Assembly: GCF_040536835.1 (NCBI RefSeq) | Contig: NZ_CP159578.1 | Coordinates: forward strand, 1-64,000 | Length of the DNA: 64,000 nt | Origin: Salinicola endophyticus | GTDB lineage: Bacteria; Pseudomonadota; Gammaproteobacteria; Pseudomonadales; Halomonadaceae | Reading direction: 5' to 3' | Shown here: piece by piece, positions 28,880 to 37,566 of the stretch | Position numbering within the stretch: position 1 is the first letter of the stretch | How the letters are laid out: the number at the start of each line of letters is the position of its first letter | Notes under the pieces: model-generated | What the model saw: only the letters and a program-made list of their open reading frames with translations | Database searches by the model: none | What the model was told of the DNA's origin: nothing | Program-made: the position numbers and the translations under genes

Positions 28880-28948
28880 CGTGGATCTCCGGTGTGCGGT
28901 GGCGTTCAGTATGAACGCGGTGCGCAGACCACGGTACCCTGCGGATGG

Positions 28949-29812
28949 CTAACGCGTGCGGAACACCAGCGCCACGCCGCCGAGGATCGCGGCCATGCCG
29001 AGAATGGCCAGCGGCGAGAGCGCGTTGCCCAGCAGCAGATAGTCCAGCACTGCGGTGACGATCGGCACCAGATAGAACAGGCTGGTGACGTTGACCAGGT
29101 TGCCCTGCCGGATCATTCGGTAGAGCAGCAGCTGTGCCAGTACCGAGATCACCAGCCCCAACCACACCACGGCGACGATCAGCCCCGGCTGCCAGCTGAC
29201 GCTCACCGGGCGCCACGGCGTCAGCAGCAGGAACAGCATCAGGCTTGCCAGGTAATGCAGCGGCAGCACCCGGCTTGGCGGCAGAGCGATCGACTTCTGC
29301 CCGATCGCGCCGAGAGTCATGCAGGCCAGAGTGGCCAGTGCCAGCAGGATTCCGAAAGCGGGAAAGCGTGCGGCCATCAGGCTCTGTAGTACCACCAGCG
29401 CCAGGCCGCAGAGCGCCAGCAACAGCCCGGCGCTACGCCAGCCGGAGATCCGGCGCTCGGTCAGCAGCAGCGTCAGCAGCGGCTGGATGCCCAGCAGGGT
29501 CGCCAACAGCCCGGGGGTGATGGCGTGGTCCAGCGTTTCGAAATAGCACACCGAGTAGCCACCGATCAGCAGCGTGCCGACACCAGCCACGCGTAGCCGC
29601 TGACCCCGCGGAGGCAGCCAGGCCGCACCTCTTGCCGTGAGCGGCAGCAGCACGCCCAGGGCGAGCAAGAAGCGCAGGATCAGCAGTGCCAGCGGCGAGC
29701 CATGGTCCAGTCCCCAGCGGGTGAAGATCGGCGCGCTGCCCCACAGCAGCACGAACAGGGCCATCGGGGCGGCCTGGCCCCATGAAGAAGAACGGTTCAT
29801 ATGAAGACTCAT
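28949..29812 (-). CDS. EamA/DMT-family transporter
   Basis: The 287-residue protein has ten hydrophobic helices forming two EamA repeats; the first begins at ALFVLLWGSAPIFTRWGL and the second near LATLACMTLGAIGQKS. Members export amino acids or metabolites or are of unknown substrate. Two ATGs are possible (29812 and 29800); neither has a strong ribosome-binding site, and the longer is given. It lies 69 bp upstream of, and co-directional with, the SGNH hydrolase gene. Confidence 0.8.
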   Translation of the reverse strand: MSLHMNRSSSWGQAAPMALFVLLWGSAPIFTRWGLDHGSPLALLILRFLLALGVLLPLTARGAAWLPPRGQRLRVAGVGTLLIGGYSVCYFETLDHAITPGLLATLLGIQPLLTLLLTERRISGWRSAGLLLALCGLALVVLQSLMAARFPAFGILLALATLACMTLGAIGQKSIALPPSRVLPLHYLASLMLFLLLTPWRPVSVSWQPGLIVAVVWLGLVISVLAQLLLYRMIRQGNLVNVTSLFYLVPIVTAVLDYLLLGNALSPLAILGMAAILGGVALVFRTR

Positions 29813-30193
29813 CTGTCGAAGACGTGACGACCGTTCGCCGGACGCGATATACGTCGACCGGTATGAACAGCGAACGGGGAGTGTCGAGCTAGGGCTGGTC
29901 GAGCGTGATCAGCCCAGTGCGACGAGGCGTGGTGGCGCTTGCACGCCAGCGACGCTCACGACGACCGCAGGCGGTGCCATGGTGTCAGCTAAGACGTCAG
30001 CCACGACTCGCGCGACAGAGGAGCGGGGGGGAGGTGTCGCCGCCAGCACCTGCGGCCCTACCGATATCTCGGCAAGGCGGGCAGCGTGCGTATGCTGGAC
30101 GTGTGGCGACATGGGAAACCGTCATTCGAGTGTGAATATCCGTCCATCAGCATAGCGCCGGCGACTGCATCGGAGAAGTCGACTTTTGGCCGA
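29813..30193. other. Intergenic region between mnmE and the EamA gene; no gene seen
   Basis: This 381 bp stretch follows the mnmE stop. It is ordinary in composition, and the open frames across it are arginine-rich with no family features. No clear T-tailed terminator was found. It marks the right edge of the 24 kb block separating mnmE from mnmG. Confidence 0.4.
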
Positions 30194-31564
30194 TCACTTG
30201 CCGATACAGAAGCTGCCGAAGATCTCGCCGAGCAGATCGTCGGCGGTGAATTCGCCGGTGATCTCGTTGAGCGCCTGCTGGGCGTCGCGCAGATCCTCGG
30301 CGAGCAGCTCGCCGGCGGCGGCGCCCTCCAACTGGGCCGTGCCGCTGGTCAGCGCCTGGCTGGCGCGCTCGAGGGCATCCAGGTGGCGGCGGCGGGCGGA
30401 GAAGCGCCCCTCGGTGGTGGCATCGAAGCCCATTACCGCCTTGAGATGGGTCTTGAGCTCATCTATCCCCGCGCCGGTATGCGCCGAGAGGCGGATCACC
30501 GGCGGCGTGGCATCGAAGTCGGCGGCGTCGCCCTCACCGCTCTCGTCGATCTTGTTGCGCACCAGCGTCAGCCGCTCGGGGTGAGGCAGGCGGGCGACGA
30601 ACTCGGGCCAGATCGCATTCGGGTCGGTCTCGGCGGTGGTGCGGGCATCGACCAGTAGCAGTACGCGGTCGGCCTTCTCGATCTCGGCCCAGGCGCGGGC
30701 GACGCCGATCTGCTCCACCGCATCGGGGGTGTCACGCAGGCCGGCGGTATCGATCACGTGCAGCGGCATGCCGTCGATATGGATATGCTCGCGCAGCACG
30801 TCGCGGGTGGTGCCCTCGATCTCGGTGACGATGGCGCTGTCGCGCTCGGTGAGACGATTGAGCAGGCTCGACTTGCCGGCGTTGGGGCGTCCGGCGATCA
30901 CTACGCTCATGCCTTCGCGCATCAGCGCGCCCTGGTTGGCGCTGGCGCGCACTGTGGACAGGGTCTCGCGCAGCGCCGCCAGCTTGGCCGCGACCACGCC
31001 GTCGGCGAGGAAGTCGATCTCCTCTTCGGGGAAGTCGATGGCCGCTTCGACGTAGAGGCGTAGCTCGATCAGCTCGCCGACCAGCTGCGAGACACGGCTG
31101 GAGAACTCGCCCTGCAGTGAGCGCAGGGCGTTCTCCGCGGCGGCGCGGGAGCTGGCGTCGATCAGATCAGCGATCGCCTCGGCCTGGGCCAGGTCGAGCT
31201 TGTCGTTGAGAAAGGCGCGCTCGGAGAACTCGCCCGGCCGTGCCAGGCGCGCGCCCAGCGCCACGCAGCGCTCCAGCAGCATGTCCATGAGCACCGGACC
31301 GCCGTGGCCCTGGAGCTCGAGCACGTCCTCGCCGGTGAACGAGTGGGGGCCGGGGAAGTAGAGCGCGATACCCTCGTCGATGATGCCCGCCTCGGCGTGG
31401 AAGGGGCCGTAGTGGGCGCGGCGCGGCGGGGGGCGGTGGCCCAGCAGGCGCTCGGCCATGGCCCCGGCGTCGGGCCCGGAGACCCTGACGATACCCACGC
31501 CACCACGTCCCGGGGGCGTGGCCAGGGCGGCGATGGTGTCCTGACGATAGAGCGGTGCGTTCAT
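30194..31564 (-). CDS. mnmE: tRNA uridine-5-carboxymethylaminomethyl modification GTPase MnmE (TrmE)
   Basis: The 456-residue GTPase acts with MnmG on wobble uridines. The N-terminal tetrahydrofolate-binding domain begins [21 protein letters not shown]. The G domain shows G1 [12 protein letters not shown] near residue 224, G2 GTTRD, G3 DTAGLR and G4 NKID. The C-terminal CIGK carries the catalytic cysteine (C453). ATG 31564 follows GGAGACCGTG; the frame continues upstream to 31720 through a terminator hairpin and is rejected. It belongs to the leftward rpmH-rnpA-yidC-mnmE series. Confidence 0.97.
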   Translation of the reverse strand: MNAPLYRQDTIAALATPPGRGGVGIVRVSGPDAGAMAERLLGHRPPPRRAHYGPFHAEAGIIDEGIALYFPGPHSFTGEDVLELQGHGGPVLMDMLLERCVALGARLARPGEFSERAFLNDKLDLAQAEAIADLIDASSRAAAENALRSLQGEFSSRVSQLVGELIELRLYVEAAIDFPEEEIDFLADGVVAAKLAALRETLSTVRASANQGALMREGMSVVIAGRPNAGKSSLLNRLTERDSAIVTEIEGTTRDVLREHIHIDGMPLHVIDTAGLRDTPDAVEQIGVARAWAEIEKADRVLLLVDARTTAETDPNAIWPEFVARLPHPERLTLVRNKIDESGEGDAADFDATPPVIRLSAHTGAGIDELKTHLKAVMGFDATTEGRFSARRRHLDALERASQALTSGTAQLEGAAAGELLAEDLRDAQQALNEITGEFTADDLLGEIFGSFCIGK

Positions 31565-31645
31565 CACGGTCTCCGGTGACACGGGGTGGGTGGCGCCGCT
31601 CGGGGCCGCGCGCGGGTAGTTGTACAGGAAGGCAGGCCATAAACG

Positions 31646-31673
31646 CCAGACCCCCGCCGGGGCGGGGGTCTGG
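31646..31673 (-). terminator. Hairpin terminator between yidC and mnmE
   Basis: CCAGACCCCCG (31646-31656) pairs with CGGGGGTCTGG (31663-31673), an 11 bp GC-rich stem with a 6 nt loop, located 19 bp past the yidC stop. On the minus strand CGTTTATGG follows, a short T-run. It implies mnmE is at least partly transcribed separately. Confidence 0.65.
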
Positions 31674-31691
31674 GAGGGTTCGCTGGGGCGA

Positions 31692-33374
31692 TCAGCTCTT
31701 CTTGAGCGCCTTGCCGCCACCGCTGTCGTCCTTGAGGACGCGCTGGGTGATGAACCACTGCTGCAGGATCGAGATCGAGTTGTTGACGATCCAGTAGATG
31801 ACCAGACCGGCCGGGAACCACAGGAAGAAGAAGGTGAAGACGATCGGCAGCATCTTCATGATCTTCGCCTGCATTGGGTCCGGCGGGGTCGGGTTCAGGA
31901 ACTGCTGCAGCAGCATGGTGCCGCCCATGATGATCGGCAGAATGAAGTAGGGGTCCTTGGCCGAGAGGTCATGGATCCACAGGATGAAGGGCGCGTGGCG
32001 CAGCTCCACCGACTCCATCAGCATCCAGTAGAGCGCGATGAACACCGGCATCTGGATCACCATCGGCAGGCAGCCCCCCAGAGGATTGATCTTCTCCTTC
32101 TGGTAGAACTTCATCATCTCCTGCGACATCTTCTGGCGGTCGTTGCCGTACTGCTCCTTGAGCCGCTGCATCTCCGGGCCCATCTTGCGCATGCGGGCCA
32201 TCGACTTGTAGGCCTTGGCCGCCAGCGGGAAGAGCACGATCTTGACGCAGACGGTGAGCAGGACGATCGACCAGCCCCAGTTGCCGACGATGTCGTGGAT
32301 GTGGTCGAGCAGCCAGAACAGCGGGTTGGCGAGGAACCACAGCCAGCCGAAGTCGACCGTCAGCTCCAGATGCGGGGCCACTTTTTCCAGCTCCGACTGG
32401 ACCTTGGGACCGACGTAGAGGGTCGCGGCGAGCGTCTCTTTCTGGCCCGGCTGGACGGTTTCGTTGGGGCCGGCGAATGCCGCCACGGTGCGATCGCGAT
32501 TGTCGACGCTGCCGTAGTAGAGGTTCTGCTGATCCGGGTTGGGCACCCACGCGGAGGTGAAGTAGTGCTGGATCATCGCCACCCAGCCGCCCTTGACGTC
32601 GCGGTTCTGGAAGTTGCCCTTGCGGATGTCCTCGAAGCTGACCTTGCTGTACTTCTCCTCCGGCGACGAGAAGGCCGCGCCCAGGAAGGAGTGCATGCCG
32701 ACACCCTGGCCGCTGGTCGGATCGGCGCTCTGATCGCGGGCGAGCTGGCCGATGAAGCGGGCGGTGACCGGCTGCTGGCTTTCGTTGTCGAGCAGATACT
32801 CGACCTTGATCGCGTAGCTGTCGCGGTCGATCACGAAGCGCTTGATGATATCGACGCCGTTGACGCTGCCGTGCAGGTCGACATTGAGGCTCTTCTCGCC
32901 TTCGCTGAGCGTGTAGCTCGACTTGTCGGCGCGGAAATCGATACGTCCGCTATGCCCCTCGATCTGCAGGCCGGACTTGGCCACGTAGCTGCGCACCTTG
33001 TTGTCGCTGAGCAGCACGAAGGGCTTGTCGGAGTCGAGGACCTGGTCATGGCCGAACAGCGCGGCGTAGACGATATCGCCGCCGTTGGGGTTGATGCGCA
33101 GGTCGAGCACGTCGCTCTGGACCTGGATCAGGTTGCTGCCCTTGGCGGGTTCACTGCCCGCGGGCATGTCGTCCTCGATCGGCTGGGTCTTGCCTTTACC
33201 GCTGTCGGGGGCGGAGAGGGCATTACCTTCCTTGCCACCGTCGCTGGTAGCGGAGGCGACTTCCGGTGCCGGGTTGTTCACGACGTTCTGACCGTAGTCC
33301 TGATTCCACTGCATGATCAGCAGATAGGCGAGCACGGCCAGCGGAATCACGAAAAGGAGTCGTTTGAAATCCAT
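31692..33374 (-). CDS. yidC: Membrane protein insertase YidC
   Basis: The 560-residue inner-membrane insertase has an N-terminal helix ([18 protein letters not shown]), a large periplasmic domain (about 30-340), and the conserved five-helix core at the C-terminus. Core features include [44 protein letters not shown] as the cytoplasmic coiled loop, [21 protein letters not shown], and a final basic tail. Low-complexity D/G/K residues near 50-75 form the linker. It lies 105 bp from rnpA; the small yidD gene usually found between them is not apparent. Confidence 0.96.
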   Translation of the reverse strand: MDFKRLLFVIPLAVLAYLLIMQWNQDYGQNVVNNPAPEVASATSDGGKEGNALSAPDSGKGKTQPIEDDMPAGSEPAKGSNLIQVQSDVLDLRINPNGGDIVYAALFGHDQVLDSDKPFVLLSDNKVRSYVAKSGLQIEGHSGRIDFRADKSSYTLSEGEKSLNVDLHGSVNGVDIIKRFVIDRDSYAIKVEYLLDNESQQPVTARFIGQLARDQSADPTSGQGVGMHSFLGAAFSSPEEKYSKVSFEDIRKGNFQNRDVKGGWVAMIQHYFTSAWVPNPDQQNLYYGSVDNRDRTVAAFAGPNETVQPGQKETLAATLYVGPKVQSELEKVAPHLELTVDFGWLWFLANPLFWLLDHIHDIVGNWGWSIVLLTVCVKIVLFPLAAKAYKSMARMRKMGPEMQRLKEQYGNDRQKMSQEMMKFYQKEKINPLGGCLPMVIQMPVFIALYWMLMESVELRHAPFILWIHDLSAKDPYFILPIIMGGTMLLQQFLNPTPPDPMQAKIMKMLPIVFTFFFLWFPAGLVIYWIVNNSISILQQWFITQRVLKDDSGGGKALKKS

Positions 33375-33479
33375 AGAGGGGTCTGCCCGGTAAGGGAGTT
33401 GTTCGGTAGGCGCCGGGCAACGGCGATCATTCGGCGATGGACGCCGAAGCTCCCCGGCCAGCAGCGCGGGGATGTCCGA

Positions 33480-33863
33480 TCAGGTCGACGAGGTGTCGTG
33501 GCGCGTCTGACGCGCGGACTTTTCCAGGCGTCGCCACATGCCGTTGAGCTGGCGTGCGACGCTTGCATTGTCCAGCTCGTGTACGCCTCGCCGAGCGAGA
33601 AGAACGATATCCACGGGCGGCAGGCGATGCTGCTGCAGACGGATGGATTCGCGCACGAGGCGTTTGAGGCGATTGCGGTCGACGGCACGACGCACGTTCT
33701 TCTTGCTGAAGATCAACCCGATCCGCGGATGGCCAAGCGCGTTGGGGCGTGCCAACACCAGCATGCCTTTACCGTGGACCTTGAAGGGAGCGTGGTCGAA
33801 AACGTGCTTGTAGTCCCCGGCGTTGAGCAACCGAAGCTGCCGGGGGAAACCCTGATCGGACAC
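33480..33863 (-). CDS. rnpA: Ribonuclease P protein component RnpA
   Basis: The 127-residue basic protein assists the RNase P RNA in maturing tRNA 5' ends. The RNR motif RRAVDRNRLKRLVRESIR is diagnostic (near residue 50). The N-terminus VSDQGFPRQLRLL aligns without gaps to the E. coli start, supporting the GTG at 33863 although the frame is open to 34025 across rpmH. The start codon sits inside a perfect 12 bp inverted repeat. It follows rpmH by 11 bp. Confidence 0.93.
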   Translation of the reverse strand: MSDQGFPRQLRLLNAGDYKHVFDHAPFKVHGKGMLVLARPNALGHPRIGLIFSKKNVRRAVDRNRLKRLVRESIRLQQHRLPPVDIVLLARRGVHELDNASVARQLNGMWRRLEKSARQTRHDTSST

Positions 33864-33879
33864 CCTATGTCCGATCAGG
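33851..33879 (-). promoter_or_regulatory. Perfect 12 bp inverted repeat across the rpmH-rnpA junction
   Basis: CCTGATCGGACA (33851-33862) and TGTCCGATCAGG (33868-33879) are exactly complementary around a CCCTA loop. The stem includes the rpmH stop codon (33875-33877), the intercistronic gap and the rnpA GTG (33863-33861), so the RNA hairpin would bury the rnpA start. It may lower RnpA relative to ribosomal protein L34, as attenuators or processing sites do in other rpmH-rnpA operons. Function is inferred. Confidence 0.75.
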
Positions 33880-34009
33880 CGCTGAGACGCTTGCGACCTT
33901 TGGCACGACGACGATTGATGACCTGACGGCCGTTCTTGGTCGCCATGCGGGCACGGAAGCCGTGGACGCGCTTGCGCTTCAGGACGCTCGGCTGAAAAGT
34001 ACGTTTCAT
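33875..34009 (-). CDS. rpmH: 50S ribosomal protein L34
   Basis: The 44-residue basic protein begins [20 protein letters not shown] and ends [13 protein letters not shown], the near-universal L34 sequence. The ATG is at 34009-34007 and the TGA at 33877-33875. It is the first gene of the leftward rpmH-rnpA operon, facing dnaA across the origin. A clear promoter lies at 34128-34156. Confidence 0.97.
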   Translation of the reverse strand: MKRTFQPSVLKRKRVHGFRARMATKNGRQVINRRRAKGRKRLSA

Positions 34010-34127
34010 GGTGGCTTTTTCCCAATTGGTTGAGTGATTAAGCTATTGATTTAGCTCGAAAAACTGGTTCGAAACGGGATGCCCGACACGCGTACGGAAA
34101 CCGGGCTCACTCGGCTCAAGAGCGGGA

Positions 34128-34156
34128 ATTCTAGTGAATCAGGCGATCGGGTGCAA
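34128..34156 (-). promoter_or_regulatory. Sigma-70 promoter of rpmH-rnpA
   Basis: On the minus strand, TTGCAC (34156-34151), a 17 bp spacer and TAGAAT (34133-34128) form a near-consensus promoter about 110 bp upstream of rpmH. A perfect DnaA box (34169-34177) lies 13 bp upstream of the -35. Confidence 0.75.
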
Positions 34157-34168
34157 TTTTTCTCTGAA

Positions 34169-34566
34169 TTATCCACACCCGTTTGTGGGCGAAACCCTTG
34201 CGTCACATCGCCGCGGCGGTCACGCGCGCACGCCGTTAGGTAGCGAAGCGATCGGTAGCCGAGGGCGGCCATGATCGTCCGCGGCTTATCCCCACCCCGC
34301 TGGCTTGTCAATCACACCATGTGGTTAAGGATGGGGATAATGTTTGTGGGTAACTCACAATAGTTATTAATTTTCAGTAATTTATGTGATTTTCTGGCCT
34401 GTGGGGAAGATGCGTAAGAGAGGTGAAAATCCTGCGAGCGGCAGGAACGCACGAGGCGCCATGCGTCGGTGAAAGCGCGTCATCGGGCGATCGTTTTCCC
34501 TAGGCTGTCAACCGCTTTTCCGCCGTTTATCCACAGAGGAATGACCTGGCGACCACGTGTGGATAA
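34169..34566. other. oriC: Predicted chromosomal replication origin oriC (rpmH-dnaA intergenic)
   Basis: The ~620 bp between rpmH and dnaA contains three perfect DnaA boxes: TTATCCACA at 34169-34177 and 34527-34535, and its complement TGTGGATAA at 34558-34566. Near matches are TTATCCCCA (34286-34294 and, inverted, 34332-34340), TTACCCACA (34345-34353 complement) and TTCCCCACA (34400-34408 complement). An AT-rich unwinding-type segment lies at about 34350-34397 (TAGTTATTAATTTTCAG and neighbours). Flanking genes diverge (rpmH leftward, dnaA rightward), as in Pseudomonas origins. This is the best origin candidate in the window. Confidence 0.85.
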
Positions 34567-34588
34567 CCTGTCGGGCCGGCGCTACACT
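34560..34588 (+). promoter_or_regulatory. Putative dnaA promoter overlapping a DnaA box
   Basis: TGGATA (34560-34565), a 17 bp spacer and TACACT (34583-34588) precede dnaA by about 45 bp. The -35 hexamer lies within the perfect DnaA box at 34558-34566, which would allow DnaA to repress its own transcription. Only four of six -35 bases match consensus. Confidence 0.5.
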
Positions 34589-34633
34589 GTGCGGCCGTTT
34601 TCTTTTCATCTGCCGAAATTCCCGTGAGGTCGT

Positions 34634-36112
34634 GTGTCGGTCGCTCTCTGGCAACAATGTCTCAATTCGCTTCAGGATGAGTTGAGCTCGCAGCAGTTCA
34701 ACACCTGGATCCGCCCCCTGCAGGCGGAGGATGGCGAGACGGACGAGCTCTGTCTGCTGGCACCCAACCGTTTCGTGCGCGACTGGGTCAGCGACAAGTA
34801 CCTGAAGCGTATCAACGAGCTGCTGCGTGAACTGGCGTCGAGCAGCAAGCCGCCCAAGGTGCGTCTGGTGGTGGGTAGCCGCCGCGCTGCTGCCGTGTCG
34901 CCGCGCGATCTGGGCGCGCCGGTGTCGGCCCCCAGCCAGCCGCCGCAGCGCCCCAGTGCCCCCAGCGTGCAGACGCCGTCGCGCACGCCAGAGGTGGCCG
35001 AGGAGCAGGCGCTCGATCAGAGCCGCGAGCGCGAAGAGGGCGGCCGGCGTGGCGGTGAACGCCAGGTGCAGGTGGAGGGTAGCCTCAAGCACCAGAGCGG
35101 GCTGAACCCCAACTTCACCTTCGAAACCTTCGTCGAGGGCAAGTCGAACCAGCTGGCGCGGGCCGCCTCGCGCCAGGTCTCCGAGAATCCCGGCGGCGCC
35201 TACAACCCGCTGTTCCTCTACGGTGGCGTGGGGCTGGGCAAGACCCACCTGATGCATGCGGTGGGCAATCATCTGGCCGGCCTGCGCGACAACGCCAAGG
35301 TGGTCTATCTGCACTCCGAGCGCTTCGTCGCCGATATGGTCAAGGCGCTGCAGCTCAACGCGATCAACGACTTCAAGCGCTTCTACCGCAGCGTCGATGC
35401 GCTGCTGATCGACGATATCCAGTTCTTCGCCGGCAAGGAGCGCTCCCAGGAGGAGTTCTTCCACACCTTCAACGCCCTGCTCGAGGGCGGCCAGCAGATG
35501 ATTCTCACCTCCGACCGCTATCCCAAGGAGATCAGCGGGGTGGAGGAGCGCCTCAAGTCGCGCTTCGGCTGGGGCCTGACGGTGGCGATCGAGCCGCCGG
35601 AGCTGGAGACCCGGGTGGCGATCTTGATGAAGAAGGCCGATCAGGCCAAGGTCGACCTGCCGCATGACGCCGCCTTCTTCATCGCTCAGAAGATCCGCTC
35701 CAACGTGCGCGAGCTGGAGGGCGCGTTGAAGAAAGTGATCGCCGACTCCCACTTCATGGGCAAGCCGATCACCCAGGATTTCATCCGCGAGTCGCTCAAG
35801 GATCTGCTGGCGCTGCAGGACAAGCAGGTCGGCATCGAGAACATCCAGCGCACGGTGGCGGAGTACTACAAGATCAAGATGGCCGATCTGCTCTCCAAGC
35901 GCCGCTCGCGCTCGGTGGCGCGGCCGCGTCAGGTCGCCATGGCGCTGGCCAAGGAGCTGACCAACCACAGTCTGCCCGAGATCGGTGACGCCTTCGGTGG
36001 ACGCGACCACACCACTGTGCTGCACGCTTGCCGCAAGGTGGTCGCGCTGAAGGAGGAGAGCGCGGACATCCGCGAGGACTACAAGAATCTGATGCGGCTG
36101 CTGACCAGCTGA
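34634..36112 (+). CDS. dnaA: Chromosomal replication initiator protein DnaA
   Basis: The 492-residue AAA+ initiator opens the origin. Domain I (1-80, [10 protein letters not shown]) is followed by a variable linker (about 85-150, rich in P, S, E and R). The ATPase has Walker A GGVGLGKT at 197-204, Walker [14 protein letters not shown] and sensor II within NVRELEGAL. Domain IV carries the DNA-binding signature [20 protein letters not shown] near the C-terminus. The start is a GTG with TGAGGTC upstream. It is the first gene of the rightward dnaA-dnaN-recF-gyrB series. Confidence 0.97.
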   Translation: MSVALWQQCLNSLQDELSSQQFNTWIRPLQAEDGETDELCLLAPNRFVRDWVSDKYLKRINELLRELASSSKPPKVRLVVGSRRAAAVSPRDLGAPVSAPSQPPQRPSAPSVQTPSRTPEVAEEQALDQSREREEGGRRGGERQVQVEGSLKHQSGLNPNFTFETFVEGKSNQLARAASRQVSENPGGAYNPLFLYGGVGLGKTHLMHAVGNHLAGLRDNAKVVYLHSERFVADMVKALQLNAINDFKRFYRSVDALLIDDIQFFAGKERSQEEFFHTFNALLEGGQQMILTSDRYPKEISGVEERLKSRFGWGLTVAIEPPELETRVAILMKKADQAKVDLPHDAAFFIAQKIRSNVRELEGALKKVIADSHFMGKPITQDFIRESLKDLLALQDKQVGIENIQRTVAEYYKIKMADLLSKRRSRSVARPRQVAMALAKELTNHSLPEIGDAFGGRDHTTVLHACRKVVALKEESADIREDYKNLMRLLTS

Positions 36113-36242
36113 CCCCGGCTGGCGGTGGCTGTTGCCGGAGGGATTGCCCGTAGCGCCCCGGGCAGCAAGAATGAACCCCAGCCGGCAGCGTCGCCGCGGC
36201 GCCGACGTTTCTTTCAGGATCGAATTCAACCACGGAGCTCCC

Positions 36243-37346
36243 ATGAAATTTTCCATCTCCCGCGAAGCCCTGCTGCGCCCGCTGACGCTGGTGGCCGGCG
36301 TGGTCGAGCGCCGTCAGACCCTGCCGGTGCTCTCCAATGTGCTGATCGAAGTCCAGGACGGTGGTATCTCGCTGACCGGCACCGATCTCGAGGTGGAATT
36401 GATCGGCCGTGCGACCACCGATCTGGTCGACGAGCCGGGCTCCGTCACCGTGCCGGCGCGCAAGCTGATGGATATCTGCAAGTCGCTGCCGGATCAGTCG
36501 CAGATCAGCTTCACCCTGGAGGATGGCCGCGTGGTGCTGCGTGCCGGGCGCTCGCGCTTCACCCTCTCCACCCTGCCGGTGGCCGAGTTCCCCAATATCG
36601 AGGATGGCCACAACGACACCACGCTGTCGCTGCCGCGGGGCACCCTCAAGTACCTGATCGACGCCACCTCCTTCGCCATGGCGCAGCAGGACGTGCGCTA
36701 CTACCTGAACGGCATGCTGCTGGAGTTGGCCAACCACGTGGTGCGCACAGTGGCCACCGATGGCCACCGCCTGGCGGTGTGCGAGCGCAGCGCCGAGATC
36801 GAGCTGGCCGACGCGCGCAAGCTGATCATCCCGCGCAAGGGTGTGCTGGAGCTGTCGCGACTGCTCGACGGCAGCGAGGAGCCGGTGGAGCTGGCGCTGG
36901 GGGCCAACCATATCCGCGCCAACACGGGTGAGTTCACCTTCACTTCCAAGCTGGTCGACGGCAAGTTCCCCGACTATGACCGCGTCATCCCCAAGGGCGG
37001 CGACAAGACTTTCATCGCCGAGCGCGGCGAGCTGCGTCAGATCCTGGCGCGTACCGCCATCCTCTCCAACGAGAAGTATCGCGGCGTGCGCCTGCAGCTC
37101 GAGGAGAACAACCTCAAGGTGATGGCCAACAACCCCGAGCAGGAAGAGGCCGAAGAGAATGTCGGCATCGAATACGCCGGGGATGCGCTGGAGATCGGCT
37201 TCAACGTCGGCTATCTGATCGATGTGCTCAACGTGCTCGATGCCGACCGCATGCAGATGACGCTGTCGGATGCCAACAGTTCGGCGCTGATGGAAGAGCC
37301 GGGCGGTGGGGATGCGCGCTACGTGGTCATGCCGATGCGCCTCTGA
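36243..37346 (+). CDS. dnaN: DNA polymerase III beta subunit (sliding clamp)
   Basis: The 367-residue clamp has the three-domain ring-forming fold. Start is MKFSISREALLRPLTLVAG, with LPVLSNVLIEV and TGTDLEVELIGR in domain I, VRYYLNGMLLEL and ATDGHRLAVCE in domain II, and YVVMPMRL at the C-terminus. The ATG at 36243 is set by homology; the frame is open back to 36132. It lies 130 bp after dnaA. A compound hairpin follows before recF. Confidence 0.97.
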   Translation: MKFSISREALLRPLTLVAGVVERRQTLPVLSNVLIEVQDGGISLTGTDLEVELIGRATTDLVDEPGSVTVPARKLMDICKSLPDQSQISFTLEDGRVVLRAGRSRFTLSTLPVAEFPNIEDGHNDTTLSLPRGTLKYLIDATSFAMAQQDVRYYLNGMLLELANHVVRTVATDGHRLAVCERSAEIELADARKLIIPRKGVLELSRLLDGSEEPVELALGANHIRANTGEFTFTSKLVDGKFPDYDRVIPKGGDKTFIAERGELRQILARTAILSNEKYRGVRLQLEENNLKVMANNPEQEEAEENVGIEYAGDALEIGFNVGYLIDVLNVLDADRMQMTLSDANSSALMEEPGGGDARYVVMPMRL

Positions 37347-37382
37347 GTGCAGGGAAGTGGCTGCGCTCGATCATGCTTTGTT

Positions 37383-37442
37383 AAAAACCGGCGAACCTTG
37401 CTCACTTATACCCACATAAGCTCTGCTGGTTCGCCGATTTTT
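37383..37442 (+). terminator. Compound hairpin with flanking A- and T-tracts between dnaN and recF
   Basis: CGGCGAACC (37389-37397) pairs with GGTTCGCCG (37428-37436), flanked by an A5 tract on the left and a T5 tract on the right that could extend the stem past one mismatch. The 30 nt loop holds a second stem, CTTAT/ATAAG (37405-37409, 37416-37420). The T-tract gives a terminator in the plus direction, and the A-tract gives one on the minus strand. It suggests recF is separately controlled from dnaN. Confidence 0.7.
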
Positions 37443-37566
37443 GCCGCGCCTGATCGTCGCTCGCCAACTTCTTCCATCTCGGCGGTTAAATGTTCGGGTG
37501 CTTCTTTCCACGCTGCCCGCGGTCCGGGTTTTTCCTCTCGTCTCTTGCCATGAGTTTTCACGTGCC

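Noticed and set aside
29905..30135. 76-codon open frame in the mnmE-EamA gap
   Set aside because: Arginine-rich, no ribosome-binding site of note and no recognisable pattern; typical of chance frames in GC-rich DNA.
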